Source of the DNA: Acholeplasmataceae bacterium UBA6150 | GTDB lineage: Bacteria > Bacillota_I > Bacilli_A > Acholeplasmatales > UBA5453 | DNA length: 64,000 nucleotides | Assembly (NCBI GenBank): GCA_002423145.1 | Contig: DIUU01000002.1 | Coordinates: 1-64,000 of the forward strand | Reading direction: 5' to 3' | In this document: one piece after another, positions 16,205 through 24,897 of the stretch | How the letters are laid out: each line of letters opens with the position of its first letter | How positions within the stretch are numbered: position 1 is the stretch's first letter | Program-made: the position numbers and the translations under genes | The notes under the pieces: model-generated | The model's input: the letters and a program-made list of their open reading frames with translations, nothing else | Told to the model about the DNA's origin: nothing | Database searches by the model: none

Positions 16205-16950
16205 TTACATTAAAATCAAAAAGAGAAATTGATATCATGCGTGAAGCAGGCCGAATGGTTGCACTCACCCGTGAAGAAGTAAAAAAACACATAAAACCAG
16301 GCATATCAACAAAGATACTAGATGAGATTGCGGAAAACCACATCGTGGCTCTAGGGGGCGTACCGTCCTTTAAGGGATACCATGGGTTTCCTGGGTCTGT
16401 CTGTCTATCGGTCAATGAAGTCGTTGTTCATGGGATTCCTTCCGATAAAATGATTTTAAAAGAAGGAGACATCATTACATTAGATATTGGTGTTTACTAC
16501 AAAGGGTATCATGCAGACAGTGCATGGACTTATCCTGTGGGAACCATTTCAAAAGCCGATCAACAACTTTTAGATGTTACGCTTGCATCCTTATTTGAGG
16601 GGCTCAAACAAGCGATTCCTGGTAATCGAGTATCGGATATATCCGCTGCGATAGAAACTTATGTCAAACCCTACGGGTATGGTATCGTTGAAGAATTCAC
16701 CGGCCATGGCATTGGTAAGCAATTGCATGAAGATCCTTACATCCCAAATTTCGGTAAACCTGGGATGGGTGCCTTGTTAAAACCAGGCATGACATTCTGT
16801 GTTGAACCCATGGTTAATATCGGGACAAAACGCGTTAAGATTTTACAAGATAACTGGACAACAGTAACAATGGACAAATCGAAGAGCGCGCATTTTGAAC
16901 ATATGATTGCCATCACAGAAGCGGGCTATCAAATATTAACCGAACTTTAA
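16201..16950 (+). CDS. map: methionine aminopeptidase type I
   Basis: 249 residues. It removes initiator Met co-translationally. Metal-ligand regions are visible: LDIGVYYKGYHADSAW (two Asp), GHGIGKQLHE (His), FCVEPMV (Glu) and the final HFEHMIAITEAG (Glu). It lacks an N-terminal zinc finger, as usual in bacteria. Overlaps adk by 4 bases (ATGA). Confidence 0.97.
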   Translation: MITLKSKREIDIMREAGRMVALTREEVKKHIKPGISTKILDEIAENHIVALGGVPSFKGYHGFPGSVCLSVNEVVVHGIPSDKMILKEGDIITLDIGVYYKGYHADSAWTYPVGTISKADQQLLDVTLASLFEGLKQAIPGNRVSDISAAIETYVKPYGYGIVEEFTGHGIGKQLHEDPYIPNFGKPGMGALLKPGMTFCVEPMVNIGTKRVKILQDNWTTVTMDKSKSAHFEHMIAITEAGYQILTEL

Positions 16951-16962
16951 AGGAGGCTATTT

Positions 16963-17181
16963 ATGTCAAGAGAAGATTTAATTGAAGTACAAGCAAAAGT
17001 AGTCGAAGTACTACCAAATACCAAATTTAAAGTTGAACTTGAAAATGGGCATGTAGTACTCGCACACGTTTCCGGTAAAATCCGTATGAATAACATTCGC
17101 ATTTTACCTGGTGATAGCGTAACAGTTGAGTTATCACCATATGATTTAACACGCGGCAGAATCACGTATCGCCGAAAGTAG
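16963..17181 (+). CDS. infA: translation initiation factor IF-1
   Basis: 72 residues, an OB-fold protein that occupies the 30S A site during initiation. LPNTKFKVELENGHVVLAHV and GDSVTVELSPYDLTRGRI are canonical. AAAGGAGG upstream. Confidence 0.98.
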   Translation: MSREDLIEVQAKVVEVLPNTKFKVELENGHVVLAHVSGKIRMNNIRILPGDSVTVELSPYDLTRGRITYRRK

Positions 17182-17192
17182 GAGGAAATCAA

Positions 17193-17306
17193 ATGAAAGT
17201 TAGAGCATCAGTAAAACCTATTTGCGACAAATGCAAGGTTGTAAAGCGCAAGGGTAGAGTAATGGTTATTTGTGAAAATCCAAAACACAAACAACGTCAA
17301 GGATAA
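17193..17306 (+). CDS. rpmJ: 50S ribosomal protein L36
   Basis: 37 residues read directly between infA and rpsM: MKVRASVKPICDKCKVVKRK then GRVMVICENPKHKQRQG. Cys11, Cys14, Cys27 and His32 form the zinc ribbon of the C+ type. AGGAGG precedes the start. Confidence 0.97.
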   Translation: MKVRASVKPICDKCKVVKRKGRVMVICENPKHKQRQG

Positions 17307-17318
17307 TAGGAGAATAAT

Positions 17319-17684
17319 ATGGCACGTATAGCAGGTATTGACATTCCACGCGACAAGCGCGTAGTTATTAGCTTAACTTACGTATTCGGCGTCGGAAGAA
17401 GTCTATCAGAACAAATATTAAAGGACGCTCACGTATCTGAAGATACAAGAGTGAAAAATCTAACAGAAGATGAACTAAACCGCATTCGTACTGAAGTTGC
17501 GAAATACCAAGTCGAAGGCGATTTAAGAAGAGAAGTCAATTTAAACATTAAACGTTTAATGGAAATCGGTTCATATCGTGGAATTCGTCATAGAAAAGGT
17601 TTACCAGTAAGAGGACAAAACACTAGAACTAATGCGCGTACTCGTAAAGGTAAAGCTAAAACTATCGCGAACAAGAAGAAATAA
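17319..17684 (+). CDS. rpsM: 30S ribosomal protein S13
   Basis: 121 residues. S13 bridges to the 50S subunit and touches the P-site tRNA. ARIAGIDIPRDKRVVISLTY and RGIRHRKGLPVRGQNTRTNA are diagnostic. AGGAG upstream; starts the alpha-operon part of the block. Confidence 0.98.
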   Translation: MARIAGIDIPRDKRVVISLTYVFGVGRSLSEQILKDAHVSEDTRVKNLTEDELNRIRTEVAKYQVEGDLRREVNLNIKRLMEIGSYRGIRHRKGLPVRGQNTRTNARTRKGKAKTIANKKK

Positions 17685-17695
17685 GGAGGGTCATC

Positions 17696-18082
17696 ATGGC
17701 AGGTAAAAAAACAACTAAACGTCGTGTAAAGAAGAATATTCCGCTTGGAATGGCTCACATTCATACCACGTTTAATAATACAATCGTCACCATCACTGAC
17801 CAAGGCGGTAACGCAATCGCTTGGAGCAGTGCAGGTGCACTAGGTTTTAAAGGTTCCCGTAAGTCAACCCCATTCGCTGCACAAATGTCAGCCGAAGCAG
17901 CTGCTAAAGCCGCTATCGAACATGGTGTAATCAAAGTTGAAGTATCCGTTAAAGGTCCAGGTCCAGGTAGAGAAGCAGCGATCCGTTCGATCCAAGCTGC
18001 AGGTCTTGAAATCACAGCGATTAAAGACGTCACACCAGTACCACACAACGGATGCCGCCCACCGAAACGTCCTCGTGGATAA
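17696..18082 (+). CDS. rpsK: 30S ribosomal protein S11
   Basis: 128 residues. S11 lies on the 30S platform at the mRNA exit. HIHTTFNNTIVTITDQGGN and the C-terminal VTPVPHNGCRPPKRPRG are canonical. AAGGAGGG upstream. Confidence 0.98.
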   Translation: MAGKKTTKRRVKKNIPLGMAHIHTTFNNTIVTITDQGGNAIAWSSAGALGFKGSRKSTPFAAQMSAEAAAKAAIEHGVIKVEVSVKGPGPGREAAIRSIQAAGLEITAIKDVTPVPHNGCRPPKRPRG

Positions 18083-18112
18083 TATCTATAACAAATAAAG
18101 GAGGTAATCATT

Positions 18113-19117
18113 TTGCAAGATCTTAAGTTTTCGAAACCAGAAGTAAAGGTTGAGTCTGTATCAGGCGATAATACCAAAGCAATTTGCACCATCAGCCCAC
18201 TCGAAAGAGGCTATGGGATTACGATTGGTAACTCACTTCGCCGTGTGCTTTTATCATCATTACCAGGCGCTGCGATTGTCAATGTCAAGATTGAAGGAGC
18301 TGAACACGAATTCTCTACACTCGAAGGTGTAATGGAAGACGTGATGAGTATTGTTTTGAATCTTAAAAAAGTGGTTTTATCTGTTGATTCAACAGATCCT
18401 AATTTCGAAAAAGAAATTGAAATCCACCAAAACGGTGCAGGTGTCGTTACCGCTTCAGATATTATTCATGACAGTGATATAAAGATTGTTAACCCAGATC
18501 AAGTCATCGCGACTGTGGTCGAAGGTGGTAAATTATCGATGTACATGACTGTTAGACGTGGCATTGGGTATGTTGGTTCTGTAAAGAATAAAGTATACTC
18601 CAATTCAGTCGGGGTTATCGCGATCGATTCGATCTATACGCCGATTAATCGTGTTGCATACGAAGTTGAAAAAACCCGTGTCAATAACGATGCTGATTAT
18701 GACAAATTGATCTTAGAAGTTGAAACCAATGGCGCAGTGAAAGCTCATGAAGCTTTATCATTAGCAGCAAAAATGATGATTGATTACCTATCCGTCATTG
18801 TTGATTTGGACGCAACCACACACGATATCAGTTTTATGTCTGAAAAAGTTAGTGAAACCAATACTCACAAGCTTGAAAAACCGATTGAAGAATTGGATTT
18901 ATCCGTTCGTTCATTCAACTGCTTGAAGAGAGCCGGTATCAATACACTCGCAGAATTAACAAAGAAGACTGAAGAAGAAATGATGCGCGTCCGTAATTTA
19001 GGACGTAAGTCATTAAAAGAAGTAAAAGAGAAGTTAGAAGATTTAGGTTTAGGTTTTGCTGCTGGTTATGCTAACGGTAGAAAGCTAGACGTTGCTTCTG
19101 ACGATGACAACGAATAA
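18113..19117 (+). CDS. rpoA: RNA polymerase alpha subunit
   Basis: 334 residues. N-terminal assembly domain (ERGYGITIGNSLRRVLLSSL) and C-terminal DNA-binding domain (LKRAGINTLAELTKKTEEE and RNLGRKSLKEVKEKL) are both complete. The start is TTG at 18113 behind AAAGGAGGT; no ATG fits the conserved N terminus, so a non-ATG start is real. The tail is acidic (DDDNE). Confidence 0.97.
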   Translation: MQDLKFSKPEVKVESVSGDNTKAICTISPLERGYGITIGNSLRRVLLSSLPGAAIVNVKIEGAEHEFSTLEGVMEDVMSIVLNLKKVVLSVDSTDPNFEKEIEIHQNGAGVVTASDIIHDSDIKIVNPDQVIATVVEGGKLSMYMTVRRGIGYVGSVKNKVYSNSVGVIAIDSIYTPINRVAYEVEKTRVNNDADYDKLILEVETNGAVKAHEALSLAAKMMIDYLSVIVDLDATTHDISFMSEKVSETNTHKLEKPIEELDLSVRSFNCLKRAGINTLAELTKKTEEEMMRVRNLGRKSLKEVKEKLEDLGLGFAAGYANGRKLDVASDDDNE

Positions 19118-19128
19118 GGAGAACTACT

Positions 19129-19491
19129 ATGGCAGGATATAGCAGATTAAGACGTAACAGTGCTCAAAGAAGAGCCCTTCTCAGAGATTTAGTTACAGAC
19201 TTAATTATTCATGGACAAATTGAAACCACAGAAGCTAAAGCTAAAGAACTCAGCAAACTTGCTGACAAGATGGTCACCCTTGGTAAGAAAGGCACATTAG
19301 CTGCTAGACGCCAAGCGATCACAATCGTGAGAAACGAACTTGTCAAAGAAGGACAAACTGCAGTTCAAAAGCTTTTTGGAGAAATTGCCCCTAAATTTAA
19401 AGATCGTAACGGTGGTTATACCCGTGTGATCAAAACGTTGCCACGTCTAGGTGATTCAGCCCCAATGGCTATCATCCAGTTTGTGGAATAG
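19129..19491 (+). CDS. rplQ: 50S ribosomal protein L17
   Basis: 120 residues. MAGYSRLRRNSAQRRALLRD and the final PRLGDSAPMAIIQFVE identify it. Last gene of the superoperon, followed 15 bases later by a strong terminator. In Bacillus ecfA1 comes next; here it is 36 kb away. Confidence 0.98.
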   Translation: MAGYSRLRRNSAQRRALLRDLVTDLIIHGQIETTEAKAKELSKLADKMVTLGKKGTLAARRQAITIVRNELVKEGQTAVQKLFGEIAPKFKDRNGGYTRVIKTLPRLGDSAPMAIIQFVE

Positions 19492-19506
19492 TTTAAACAA
19501 ACACAT

Positions 19507-19538
19507 ACACAGAAGTCATTTGATTTCTGTGTTTTTTT
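19507..19538 (+). terminator. terminator of the ribosomal superoperon
   Basis: ACACAGAA pairs with TTCTGTGT and the stem extends inward to about 11 bp, followed by seven T residues. Confidence 0.92.
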
Positions 19539-19577
19539 GTGGTTTAAATGGATATTAACTTAAAACACCATTAAAAA

Positions 19578-19586
19578 TGTTATACT
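19578..19586 (+). promoter_or_regulatory. extended -10 of the oligopeptidase gene
   Basis: TGT-TATACT is an extended -10 element. A clear -35 at the correct distance is lacking (AACTTA at 19557 is the nearest), which fits extended -10 promoters. Confidence 0.5.
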
Positions 19587-19613
19587 ATTCATAAAATAAT
19601 AGGAGGTAATCCA

Positions 19614-21305
19614 ATGAAATTTAAAGATTACGTATATCAAAGACCCAATATCGATGAAATCAAGGCGAAATATGGGATATTAAAAGATGCTTTTCAAGCA
19701 GCCAAAGATGCCCCTGCACAAATTGAAATTATTAAACGTGTTTTTAGTTTAATCGATGAAGTAGATACCATGAGCCAATTGGTTTCAATTCGCTATTCAC
19801 TCGATACACAAGACCCATTCTATGAAGGGGAAATGAACTTTATTGACGAAGCTGCACCAGAACTTCAAAACGATGTGAACGAATTCAATAAATTGGTGTA
19901 TGCTTCATCGTTTAAAAAGGAACTCATTTTAGCCTTTGGAGCACACTATTTCAATCAAATCGAAGTCTCTTTACAATCGTTTGATGAAAAATTAATACCA
20001 CTCTTACAAGAAGAAAACAAGCTAAACAGTAAGTATTCCAAGGTGGTTGCTTCTGCACAAATCGAGTTTGATGGCGGGGTTTATAATTTATCCCAAATGA
20101 GTCCATTTACTCAAAGCAAAGACCGCGACATCAGACATCGTGCCCAACTCAAAATTTCTGAATTCTTTGAATCCAAAGAAGCAGAACTGGATGATATTTA
20201 TGACAACTTAGTCCGTGTGAGAAATGAAGCAGCTAAAACTTTAGGCTATGCTAATTTCGTCGAATTAGGCTATAAACGTTTAGGTAGAACCGACTACGGT
20301 TCAACCGAAGTCAAAGCCTATAGAGAGCAAATTAAGCGCGATGTGGTGCCGTTTGTAGAAAAACTCATCGCTCGTAAAGCAACACGCTTAGGAATCAAAG
20401 ATTTAAAGAGCTATGATACGATTTCTTTCTTATCAGGTAACCCAACCCCTAAAGGGAACTTAGACTGGCAAGTTGAACAAGCGACCACCATGTATAAAGA
20501 ATTATCTAAAGAAACCGATGAATTCTTCACATTCATGAAAGACGCTGGATTACTCGAACTCGATTCGAAAAAAGGCAAAGCTGGTGGTGGGTATTGTACA
20601 TTCATCCCTGGGTATAAAGCCCCATTTATTTTCGCAAACTTCAATGGCACATCCCATGACGTGGACGTATTGACTCACGAAGCGGGACACGCATTCCAAG
20701 TCTATCAATCACGTGAATTCATTAACCCAATGCAACGCTTCCCAGGGTATGAAGCATGTGAAATCCACTCAATGAGTATGGAATTCTTTGCGTGGCCATG
20801 GGTCCCATTATTCTTTAAAGAAGATGCTCAAAAGTACTATTTCTCTCACTTAGCAGGTGCCATTTCATTCTTACCTTATGGTGCGCTGGTGGATGAATTC
20901 CAACATGAAATTTATGAAAACCCAAGCATGTCTAAAGATGAACGTAAGGCCACTTGGAGAAGACTAGAGAAGCAATATATTCCATCGCGAGATTATGATG
21001 ATGATCACTTCATGGAAAAAGGTACTTATTGGTTCCGCCAAGGCCATATTTTTCAATCCCCGTTCTATTACATTGACTACACGTTAGCTCAAGTATGTGC
21101 GTTTCAATATTGGATTAGAGATCACAAAAACCACAAGGAAGCATGGAAGTCTTATGTCAAATTATGTCAATTGGGTGGATCCAAGGGATTTGTCGAGTTG
21201 ATGAAAGATGCGAAACTCGATAGTCCATTTGAAGACGGTACCATTTTGAGAACCATCCAACCATTGGAAGCATTCTTAAATACCATCGATGATACAAAAC
21301 TTTAA
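19614..21305 (+). CDS. oligoendopeptidase F family M3 metallopeptidase
   Basis: 563 residues, normal for the M3B family, which cuts imported or turnover oligopeptides in the cytosol. The zinc motif HEAGH has His355, Glu356 and His359; the third ligand Glu is expected in the downstream CEIHSMSMEFFAWP region. No signal peptide. AGGAGGT precedes the start. It is a single-gene unit between two terminators. Substrate range cannot be read; PepF in Firmicutes prefers peptides of about 7-17 residues. Confidence 0.92.
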   Translation: MKFKDYVYQRPNIDEIKAKYGILKDAFQAAKDAPAQIEIIKRVFSLIDEVDTMSQLVSIRYSLDTQDPFYEGEMNFIDEAAPELQNDVNEFNKLVYASSFKKELILAFGAHYFNQIEVSLQSFDEKLIPLLQEENKLNSKYSKVVASAQIEFDGGVYNLSQMSPFTQSKDRDIRHRAQLKISEFFESKEAELDDIYDNLVRVRNEAAKTLGYANFVELGYKRLGRTDYGSTEVKAYREQIKRDVVPFVEKLIARKATRLGIKDLKSYDTISFLSGNPTPKGNLDWQVEQATTMYKELSKETDEFFTFMKDAGLLELDSKKGKAGGGYCTFIPGYKAPFIFANFNGTSHDVDVLTHEAGHAFQVYQSREFINPMQRFPGYEACEIHSMSMEFFAWPWVPLFFKEDAQKYYFSHLAGAISFLPYGALVDEFQHEIYENPSMSKDERKATWRRLEKQYIPSRDYDDDHFMEKGTYWFRQGHIFQSPFYYIDYTLAQVCAFQYWIRDHKNHKEAWKSYVKLCQLGGSKGFVELMKDAKLDSPFEDGTILRTIQPLEAFLNTIDDTKL

Positions 21306-21314
21306 TACCTATGC

Positions 21315-21343
21315 AAAACCTGGGACAAAACCCAGGTTTTTTT
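21315..21343 (+). terminator. terminator after the oligopeptidase gene
   Basis: AACCTGGG pairs with CCCAGGTT around ACAAAA, extended by A-T pairs and followed by seven T. The extended -10 of the next gene begins in its last base. Confidence 0.92.
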
Positions 21344-21351
21344 GTTATAAT
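21343..21351 (+). promoter_or_regulatory. extended -10 of the second MarR gene
   Basis: TGT-TATAAT lies at the end of the preceding terminator T-run, so the promoter overlaps the terminator. The -35 position would fall inside the hairpin (GGACAA). Confidence 0.6.
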
Positions 21352-21363
21352 GGTTATAGTTAT

Positions 21364-21388
21364 TTCGAATTTAAAATAATAATTCGAG
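21364..21388 (+). promoter_or_regulatory. inverted repeat, candidate MarR self-operator
   Basis: TTCGAATT (21364-21371) and AATTCGAG (21381-21388) form a 7-of-8 inverted repeat just downstream of the predicted start of transcription. Position and symmetry fit a MarR autoregulatory site; function is inferred. Confidence 0.45.
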
Positions 21389-21400
21389 AAAGGGGTCTAA

Positions 21401-21838
21401 ATGTCACACGATTTAAAAACCATCACAGTATTATTTCGCGCTAAAAACAGTTTAGAAAATCTGATCAAACAGGACATTCAAAGTTATGGATTAAATCCCA
21501 GTGAATTTGGAACCTTAGAAGCCCTTTATCACAAAGGTGCTTTGACTGTCCAACAAATCATCGATAAAGTATTGATTGCGAATTCTTCAATGACATATGT
21601 CTTGGATAACCTAACCAAAAGAGATTTGATCACCAGAACTAAAGACCCTGTCGATAAACGTATATTCAAAGTGGAATTGACCAATAAAGGGGTTGAATTC
21701 ATGTCTGAAATCTATCCTAAACATGAAAAAAATATGATGACTGTTCTAAATATATTATCTAAAGAAGAACAAGATATGCTACAAGGCTTGCTCAAAACTT
21801 TAGGGTTAAATGCGAAAAACTTTAAATGTAATAAATAA
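21401..21838 (+). CDS. MarR family transcriptional regulator
   Basis: 145 residues with the MarR winged helix: a dimerisation helix at the N terminus, the recognition region IANSSMTYVLDNLTKRDLI (about residues 66-84) and the wing with DPVDKRIFKVELT. The segment resembles MhqR/YusO-type regulators, but no thiol or quinone sensor residue is evident (the only Cys is at the C-terminal end), so the ligand is unknown. It forms its own short unit with a promoter inside the upstream terminator and an inverted repeat before the RBS. No divergent or downstream target gene is obvious; nagB is convergent. Confidence 0.85.
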   Translation: MSHDLKTITVLFRAKNSLENLIKQDIQSYGLNPSEFGTLEALYHKGALTVQQIIDKVLIANSSMTYVLDNLTKRDLITRTKDPVDKRIFKVELTNKGVEFMSEIYPKHEKNMMTVLNILSKEEQDMLQGLLKTLGLNAKNFKCNK

Positions 21839-21840
21839 AA

Positions 21841-21866
21841 AAATAACAGAAGAATCTGTTATTTTT
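21841..21866. terminator. bidirectional terminator between marR-type gene and nagB
   Basis: AAATAACAGA and TCTGTTATTT form a perfect 10-bp stem around AGAA, with T-runs on the plus side and on the minus side. It lies between two convergent genes and overlaps the nagB stop codon. Confidence 0.88.
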
Positions 21867-22593
21867 GTTTTAATAGTAGTTTTGCAGCGTCTGAATCCAC
21901 ATATATGTCAACACACGGATGGTTTTGTAAAATCGATGCTGGGAGTGATTCTTGAACATCAGTAGTAATCATTTGATGGATTGCTTTTGCTTTTGATGCG
22001 CCTGTAGCCACAAGGATAATTTTCTTAGCTGACATGATATTTTGTATGCCCATGGTAATTGCCTGTGTTGGTACATCATCAATCGAATTGAAGAACCTTG
22101 CATTATCTTCTCGAGTTTTTTGAGTTAAATCGATGATATGCGTGGTTGAATTGAAAGATGTCCCAGGCTCATTAAAGCCAATGTGACCATTGGCACCGAT
22201 TCCAAGTAATTGAATATCAGGCACAAAACAATCTAGAAGTTTATCATAATTTGAACAAGCTTGTTCAAGGTTACTCGATAATCCATTAGGGATATGTACA
22301 TTGGATAGTTGAATATCTATATGATTCAACAAGTGGCGATGCATAAACTGATGATAAGACTCCGGGTGTGTGAATGGTAGACCAATATATTCATCCAAAT
22401 TCACGGTTGTTACATTTTTATAGCTTGTGTTGTTGAGTAGATGGTCTTTAACCAATAAACTATAAATACCCAACGGTGTAGATCCGGTAGCCAACCCAAG
22501 CACACAATTAGGATTGGATTTTATGCAATTAATAAATTCGTTTGCTACTGCTTGATCGATATCTTTTTTTGACTTCAAAATGTGAATATTCAT
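21859..22593 (-). CDS. nagB: glucosamine-6-phosphate deaminase
   Basis: 244 residues, the length of the non-allosteric Gram-positive enzyme. It converts GlcN-6-P to fructose-6-P and ammonia, the last step of amino-sugar catabolism. Visible are the phosphate loop GLATGSTPLGIY (about residues 33-44), the catalytic NLDEYIG segment (Asp near 67) and GIGANGHIGFNEPG with its catalytic His. Its ATG overlaps the nagA stop by one base, so the two are coupled. Confidence 0.97.
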   Translation of the reverse strand: MNIHILKSKKDIDQAVANEFINCIKSNPNCVLGLATGSTPLGIYSLLVKDHLLNNTSYKNVTTVNLDEYIGLPFTHPESYHQFMHRHLLNHIDIQLSNVHIPNGLSSNLEQACSNYDKLLDCFVPDIQLLGIGANGHIGFNEPGTSFNSTTHIIDLTQKTREDNARFFNSIDDVPTQAITMGIQNIMSAKKIILVATGASKAKAIHQMITTDVQESLPASILQNHPCVDIYVDSDAAKLLLKQK

Positions 22594-23726
22594 TACTCTA
22601 CCTCATACACTAAGTGACCATTAATGATTGTTTGAAGGACTTCAAACGACTCATTAAGCACAACAAGATTTGCTTTTTTAAAAGGTGCAATCGAACCTAC
22701 TGATTTTTCAATACCCAATTGTTTTGCTGCATTTAATGAACATAAAACACTAGCCTCACTCAAAGAAAGATTGAAATCTTGTATTAAATATTTATAAGCT
22801 TCATTCATTTTTAAGATTGAACCAGCCAGTGTGCCATCACTCAGTCTAGCTTCGCCTTGTTTAACTATAGTTACTTGTCCACCTAAATCATACTCACCCT
22901 CAGGCATGTATTTTGCTCGCATGCTATCGGTGATGACGATAACACCAGAAAGCCCTTTGTTCTTAAGTAAGAGTTTCACTGCTGGAATGGATACATGCAC
23001 TTTATCTAGTATCAGTTCAGCACTTAACTCATCGTGTAGCAGTGCGGCGCCGACGACACCAATGTCTCGATGGTGAAGTGGAGTCATTGCATTATACATA
23101 TGAGTGACTGATTTCGCGCCAGCTTTTATCGCCAAATGAACGTCATTATAAGTCGCTTTTGTATGTGCGATAGAAGCAATTATTCCCTTTTGATTTAGAT
23201 AAGTTATGAGGTCTAATGAAGCGGGATTATCAGGCGCTAAAGAAACCTTTTTAATTTGGTTATTTGAAGCTATCTCAAAGATATTAAAAGTATTGGTATT
23301 TGCTTTTGTTATGCAATTTATCGGTTGTGCACCAGCAGCTTTTTCATGGATAAATGGACCCTCAAGATGAATTCCTAGAACAATAGAAGAGTTACGATTT
23401 TGGTTATTCATATAACTTGAAATATTAGATAAGGCTGTTGTAATGTTTTGGATAGTTTGTGTCATGGTAGTAGCTAAAAATCCTGTGGTACCTTCACGAA
23501 CAAGGGACAATGCAAATTCTTCGATGGCTTGTGGATTTGCATCCATCGCATCATAAGAACCCGCCCCATGCGTATGCAAATCTATAAAACCGGGGACAAC
23601 AAATTTGGCTGGCCTTTGGGTAGTATTGTCTTTTTCAACAATCGAAATAATGGTATCATTATCGATTACAAGATCTCCAAATACTATTCGATTTTCCATA
23701 ACGATATATACATCCGTTAATTTCAT
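22593..23726 (-). CDS. nagA: N-acetylglucosamine-6-phosphate deacetylase
   Basis: 377 residues. It removes acetate from GlcNAc-6-P, feeding NagB. Metal and active-site blocks are visible: DLHTHGAGSYD, HLEGPFIH, SIAHTKATY, THMYNAMTPLHH and the catalytic Asp in VITDSMRA. ATG 23726 is chosen because the in-frame GTG at 23735 is part of the ribosome binding site AAAGGTG. It has its own promoter, flanked by two copies of the putative GntR operator, and is separated from the ROK gene upstream by a terminator. Confidence 0.96.
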   Translation of the reverse strand: MKLTDVYIVMENRIVFGDLVIDNDTIISIVEKDNTTQRPAKFVVPGFIDLHTHGAGSYDAMDANPQAIEEFALSLVREGTTGFLATTMTQTIQNITTALSNISSYMNNQNRNSSIVLGIHLEGPFIHEKAAGAQPINCITKANTNTFNIFEIASNNQIKKVSLAPDNPASLDLITYLNQKGIIASIAHTKATYNDVHLAIKAGAKSVTHMYNAMTPLHHRDIGVVGAALLHDELSAELILDKVHVSIPAVKLLLKNKGLSGVIVITDSMRAKYMPEGEYDLGGQVTIVKQGEARLSDGTLAGSILKMNEAYKYLIQDFNLSLSEASVLCSLNAAKQLGIEKSVGSIAPFKKANLVVLNESFEVLQTIINGHLVYEVE

Positions 23727-23742
23727 GCTAGTCACCTTTTCA

Positions 23743-23754
23743 CTTGTCTATATA
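23743..23754 (-). promoter_or_regulatory. GntR operator candidate, nagA downstream copy
   Basis: CTTGTCTATATA matches CTTGTCTATACA (reverse complement of the copy at 25644) at 11 of 12 positions. It lies just after the nagA -10 element, at the start of transcription, where a repressor would block initiation. Confidence 0.6.
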
Positions 23755-23755
23755 T

Positions 23756-23783
23756 ATCATAACACCAAAAAATAAAAAGGCAA
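23756..23783 (-). promoter_or_regulatory. nagA promoter
   Basis: On the minus strand TTGCCT (23778-23783) is 16 bases from TATGAT (23756-23761). Operator-like sites lie on both sides of it. Confidence 0.65.
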
Positions 23784-23790
23784 CTTTAAT

Positions 23791-23802
23791 TGTATAGATA
23801 AG
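23791..23802 (-). promoter_or_regulatory. GntR operator candidate, nagA upstream copy
   Basis: TGTATAGATAAG on the plus strand matches TGTATAGACAAG at 11 of 12 positions. It lies just upstream of the nagA -35, about 37 bases from the second copy. Confidence 0.6.
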
Positions 23803-23813
23803 TTGAAATTATT

Positions 23814-23838
23814 AAAAAAAGGACCCGAACAGAGTCCT
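23814..23838 (-). terminator. terminator of the minus-strand ROK gene
   Basis: On the minus strand AGGACTC and GGGTCCT form a 7-bp stem with one G-T pair around TGTTC, followed by seven T residues. Confidence 0.85.
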
Positions 23839-23901
23839 AGATATGGCTTTAAAACGTTACTTGTAAAGTCAACTAAAGCGGTATATAATATTAATTAAGG
23901 T

Positions 23902-24786
23902 TTACTTATACTGAGGATGTTGATTGAGAAAGTGATAAAATGCACCAATCATTCCAGCATCATTCTTAAAAGTAGCTGCCTTGATGTTTGTATGTTTTTG
24001 TAAATGATCATTTAACTTCGGAATAACAAACTTATTCAATTCAGTAATGAAAGTTGAACGACCAGTTATTCCACCACCGATTACAATGATTTCGGGATTA
24101 AACGCATAAGCAATATTTGCGATTCCAATACTTAAATAATCATAAAATTGATTCACTAATTCGATAGCCACTGGGTGATTACTGTCATATAATCTGAAAA
24201 CATCAATACCAGTTTGAATGGTCTCATCGATTCGTTTTTGTGCAAGTCGCACTAGGCTTGATGTCGAAGCTATGGTTTCATATTCTTTGGATTCAATACG
24301 CATTAGTCCAAACTCACCAGCACTATACCCTTGACCTTGAAGTAATTGTCCATTAATCAAAATTGCACCACCGATCCCAGTACCGACAGTTAACGCAACC
24401 ATGGATTTAGAATCCATTGCAGCACCTTTATGGTACTCACATAAGGCCATAGAGTTCACATCATTCATGACCGATATGGGGAGATTTAAACGTGTGTGTA
24501 GATACGTTATTATATTCATACCAATGTAGTCTTGAATGGCGTTGGTTGCGGATAAAACTTCTCCAGTATCAGAATTGATAACACCAGCAGAAGATATGGC
24601 AATACCTTCAACTGGATAGGATAGTTTGAGCAGTCTAGTTACGGTGGTAATATCATCTAGAATAAATTTGCCACCCAATGAACCCCTTGACGGCATTCTA
24701 TCTTTAGCAACCAAGTCACCATTAGAATTGATGACACCATACTTGATTTCGGTACCTCCGATATCAAAAACAAAAAAATAACGCAT
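23902..24786 (-). CDS. ROK family kinase, probably for an N-acetylhexosamine
   Basis: 294 residues. Phosphate motif DIGGTEIKYG is at residues 8-17 and the substrate/catalytic part includes NDVNSMALCEY and TVGTGIGGAI. Unlike the first ROK kinase of the window it lacks the CxCGxxGCxE zinc motif, as do several ManNAc or beta-glucoside kinases. ATG 24786 is used because AAAGAGGTG precedes it. It lies between nagA and the divergent GntR gene, and nanE is in the same island, so phosphorylating ManNAc or GlcNAc is the best guess. Its promoter lies at 24815-24843. Confidence 0.85.
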   Translation of the reverse strand: MRYFFVFDIGGTEIKYGVINSNGDLVAKDRMPSRGSLGGKFILDDITTVTRLLKLSYPVEGIAISSAGVINSDTGEVLSATNAIQDYIGMNIITYLHTRLNLPISVMNDVNSMALCEYHKGAAMDSKSMVALTVGTGIGGAILINGQLLQGQGYSAGEFGLMRIESKEYETIASTSSLVRLAQKRIDETIQTGIDVFRLYDSNHPVAIELVNQFYDYLSIGIANIAYAFNPEIIVIGGGITGRSTFITELNKFVIPKLNDHLQKHTNIKAATFKNDAGMIGAFYHFLNQHPQYK

Positions 24787-24814
24787 AAAAACACCTCTTT
24801 CAATACTATTTGAT

Positions 24815-24843
24815 ATTATAAGGGGAGTTTTGATAAAAAACAA
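24815..24843 (-). promoter_or_regulatory. promoter of the minus-strand ROK gene
   Basis: On the minus strand TTGTTT (24838-24843), 17 bases, then perfect TATAAT (24815-24820). I see no convincing operator copy here. Confidence 0.75.
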
Positions 24844-24865
24844 TTGTATTTTAAAAATAAAAACC

Positions 24866-24882
24866 GATAAGTATTACTTATC
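24866..24882 (+). promoter_or_regulatory. inverted repeat before the GntR gene
   Basis: GATAAGTATTACTTATC is a perfect 6-bp inverted repeat ending six bases before the GAGGTG ribosome binding site. It differs from the operator motif found elsewhere in the island, so it may be an RNA hairpin that modulates translation rather than a binding site. Confidence 0.35.
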
Positions 24883-24897
24883 ATTTGAGGTGAAATT

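Noticed and set aside
23849..23862. TTAAAACGTTACTT as a cre site upstream of nagA
   Set aside because: Only about 12 of 14 positions match, and it lies beyond the terminator of the upstream gene and far from the nagA start.
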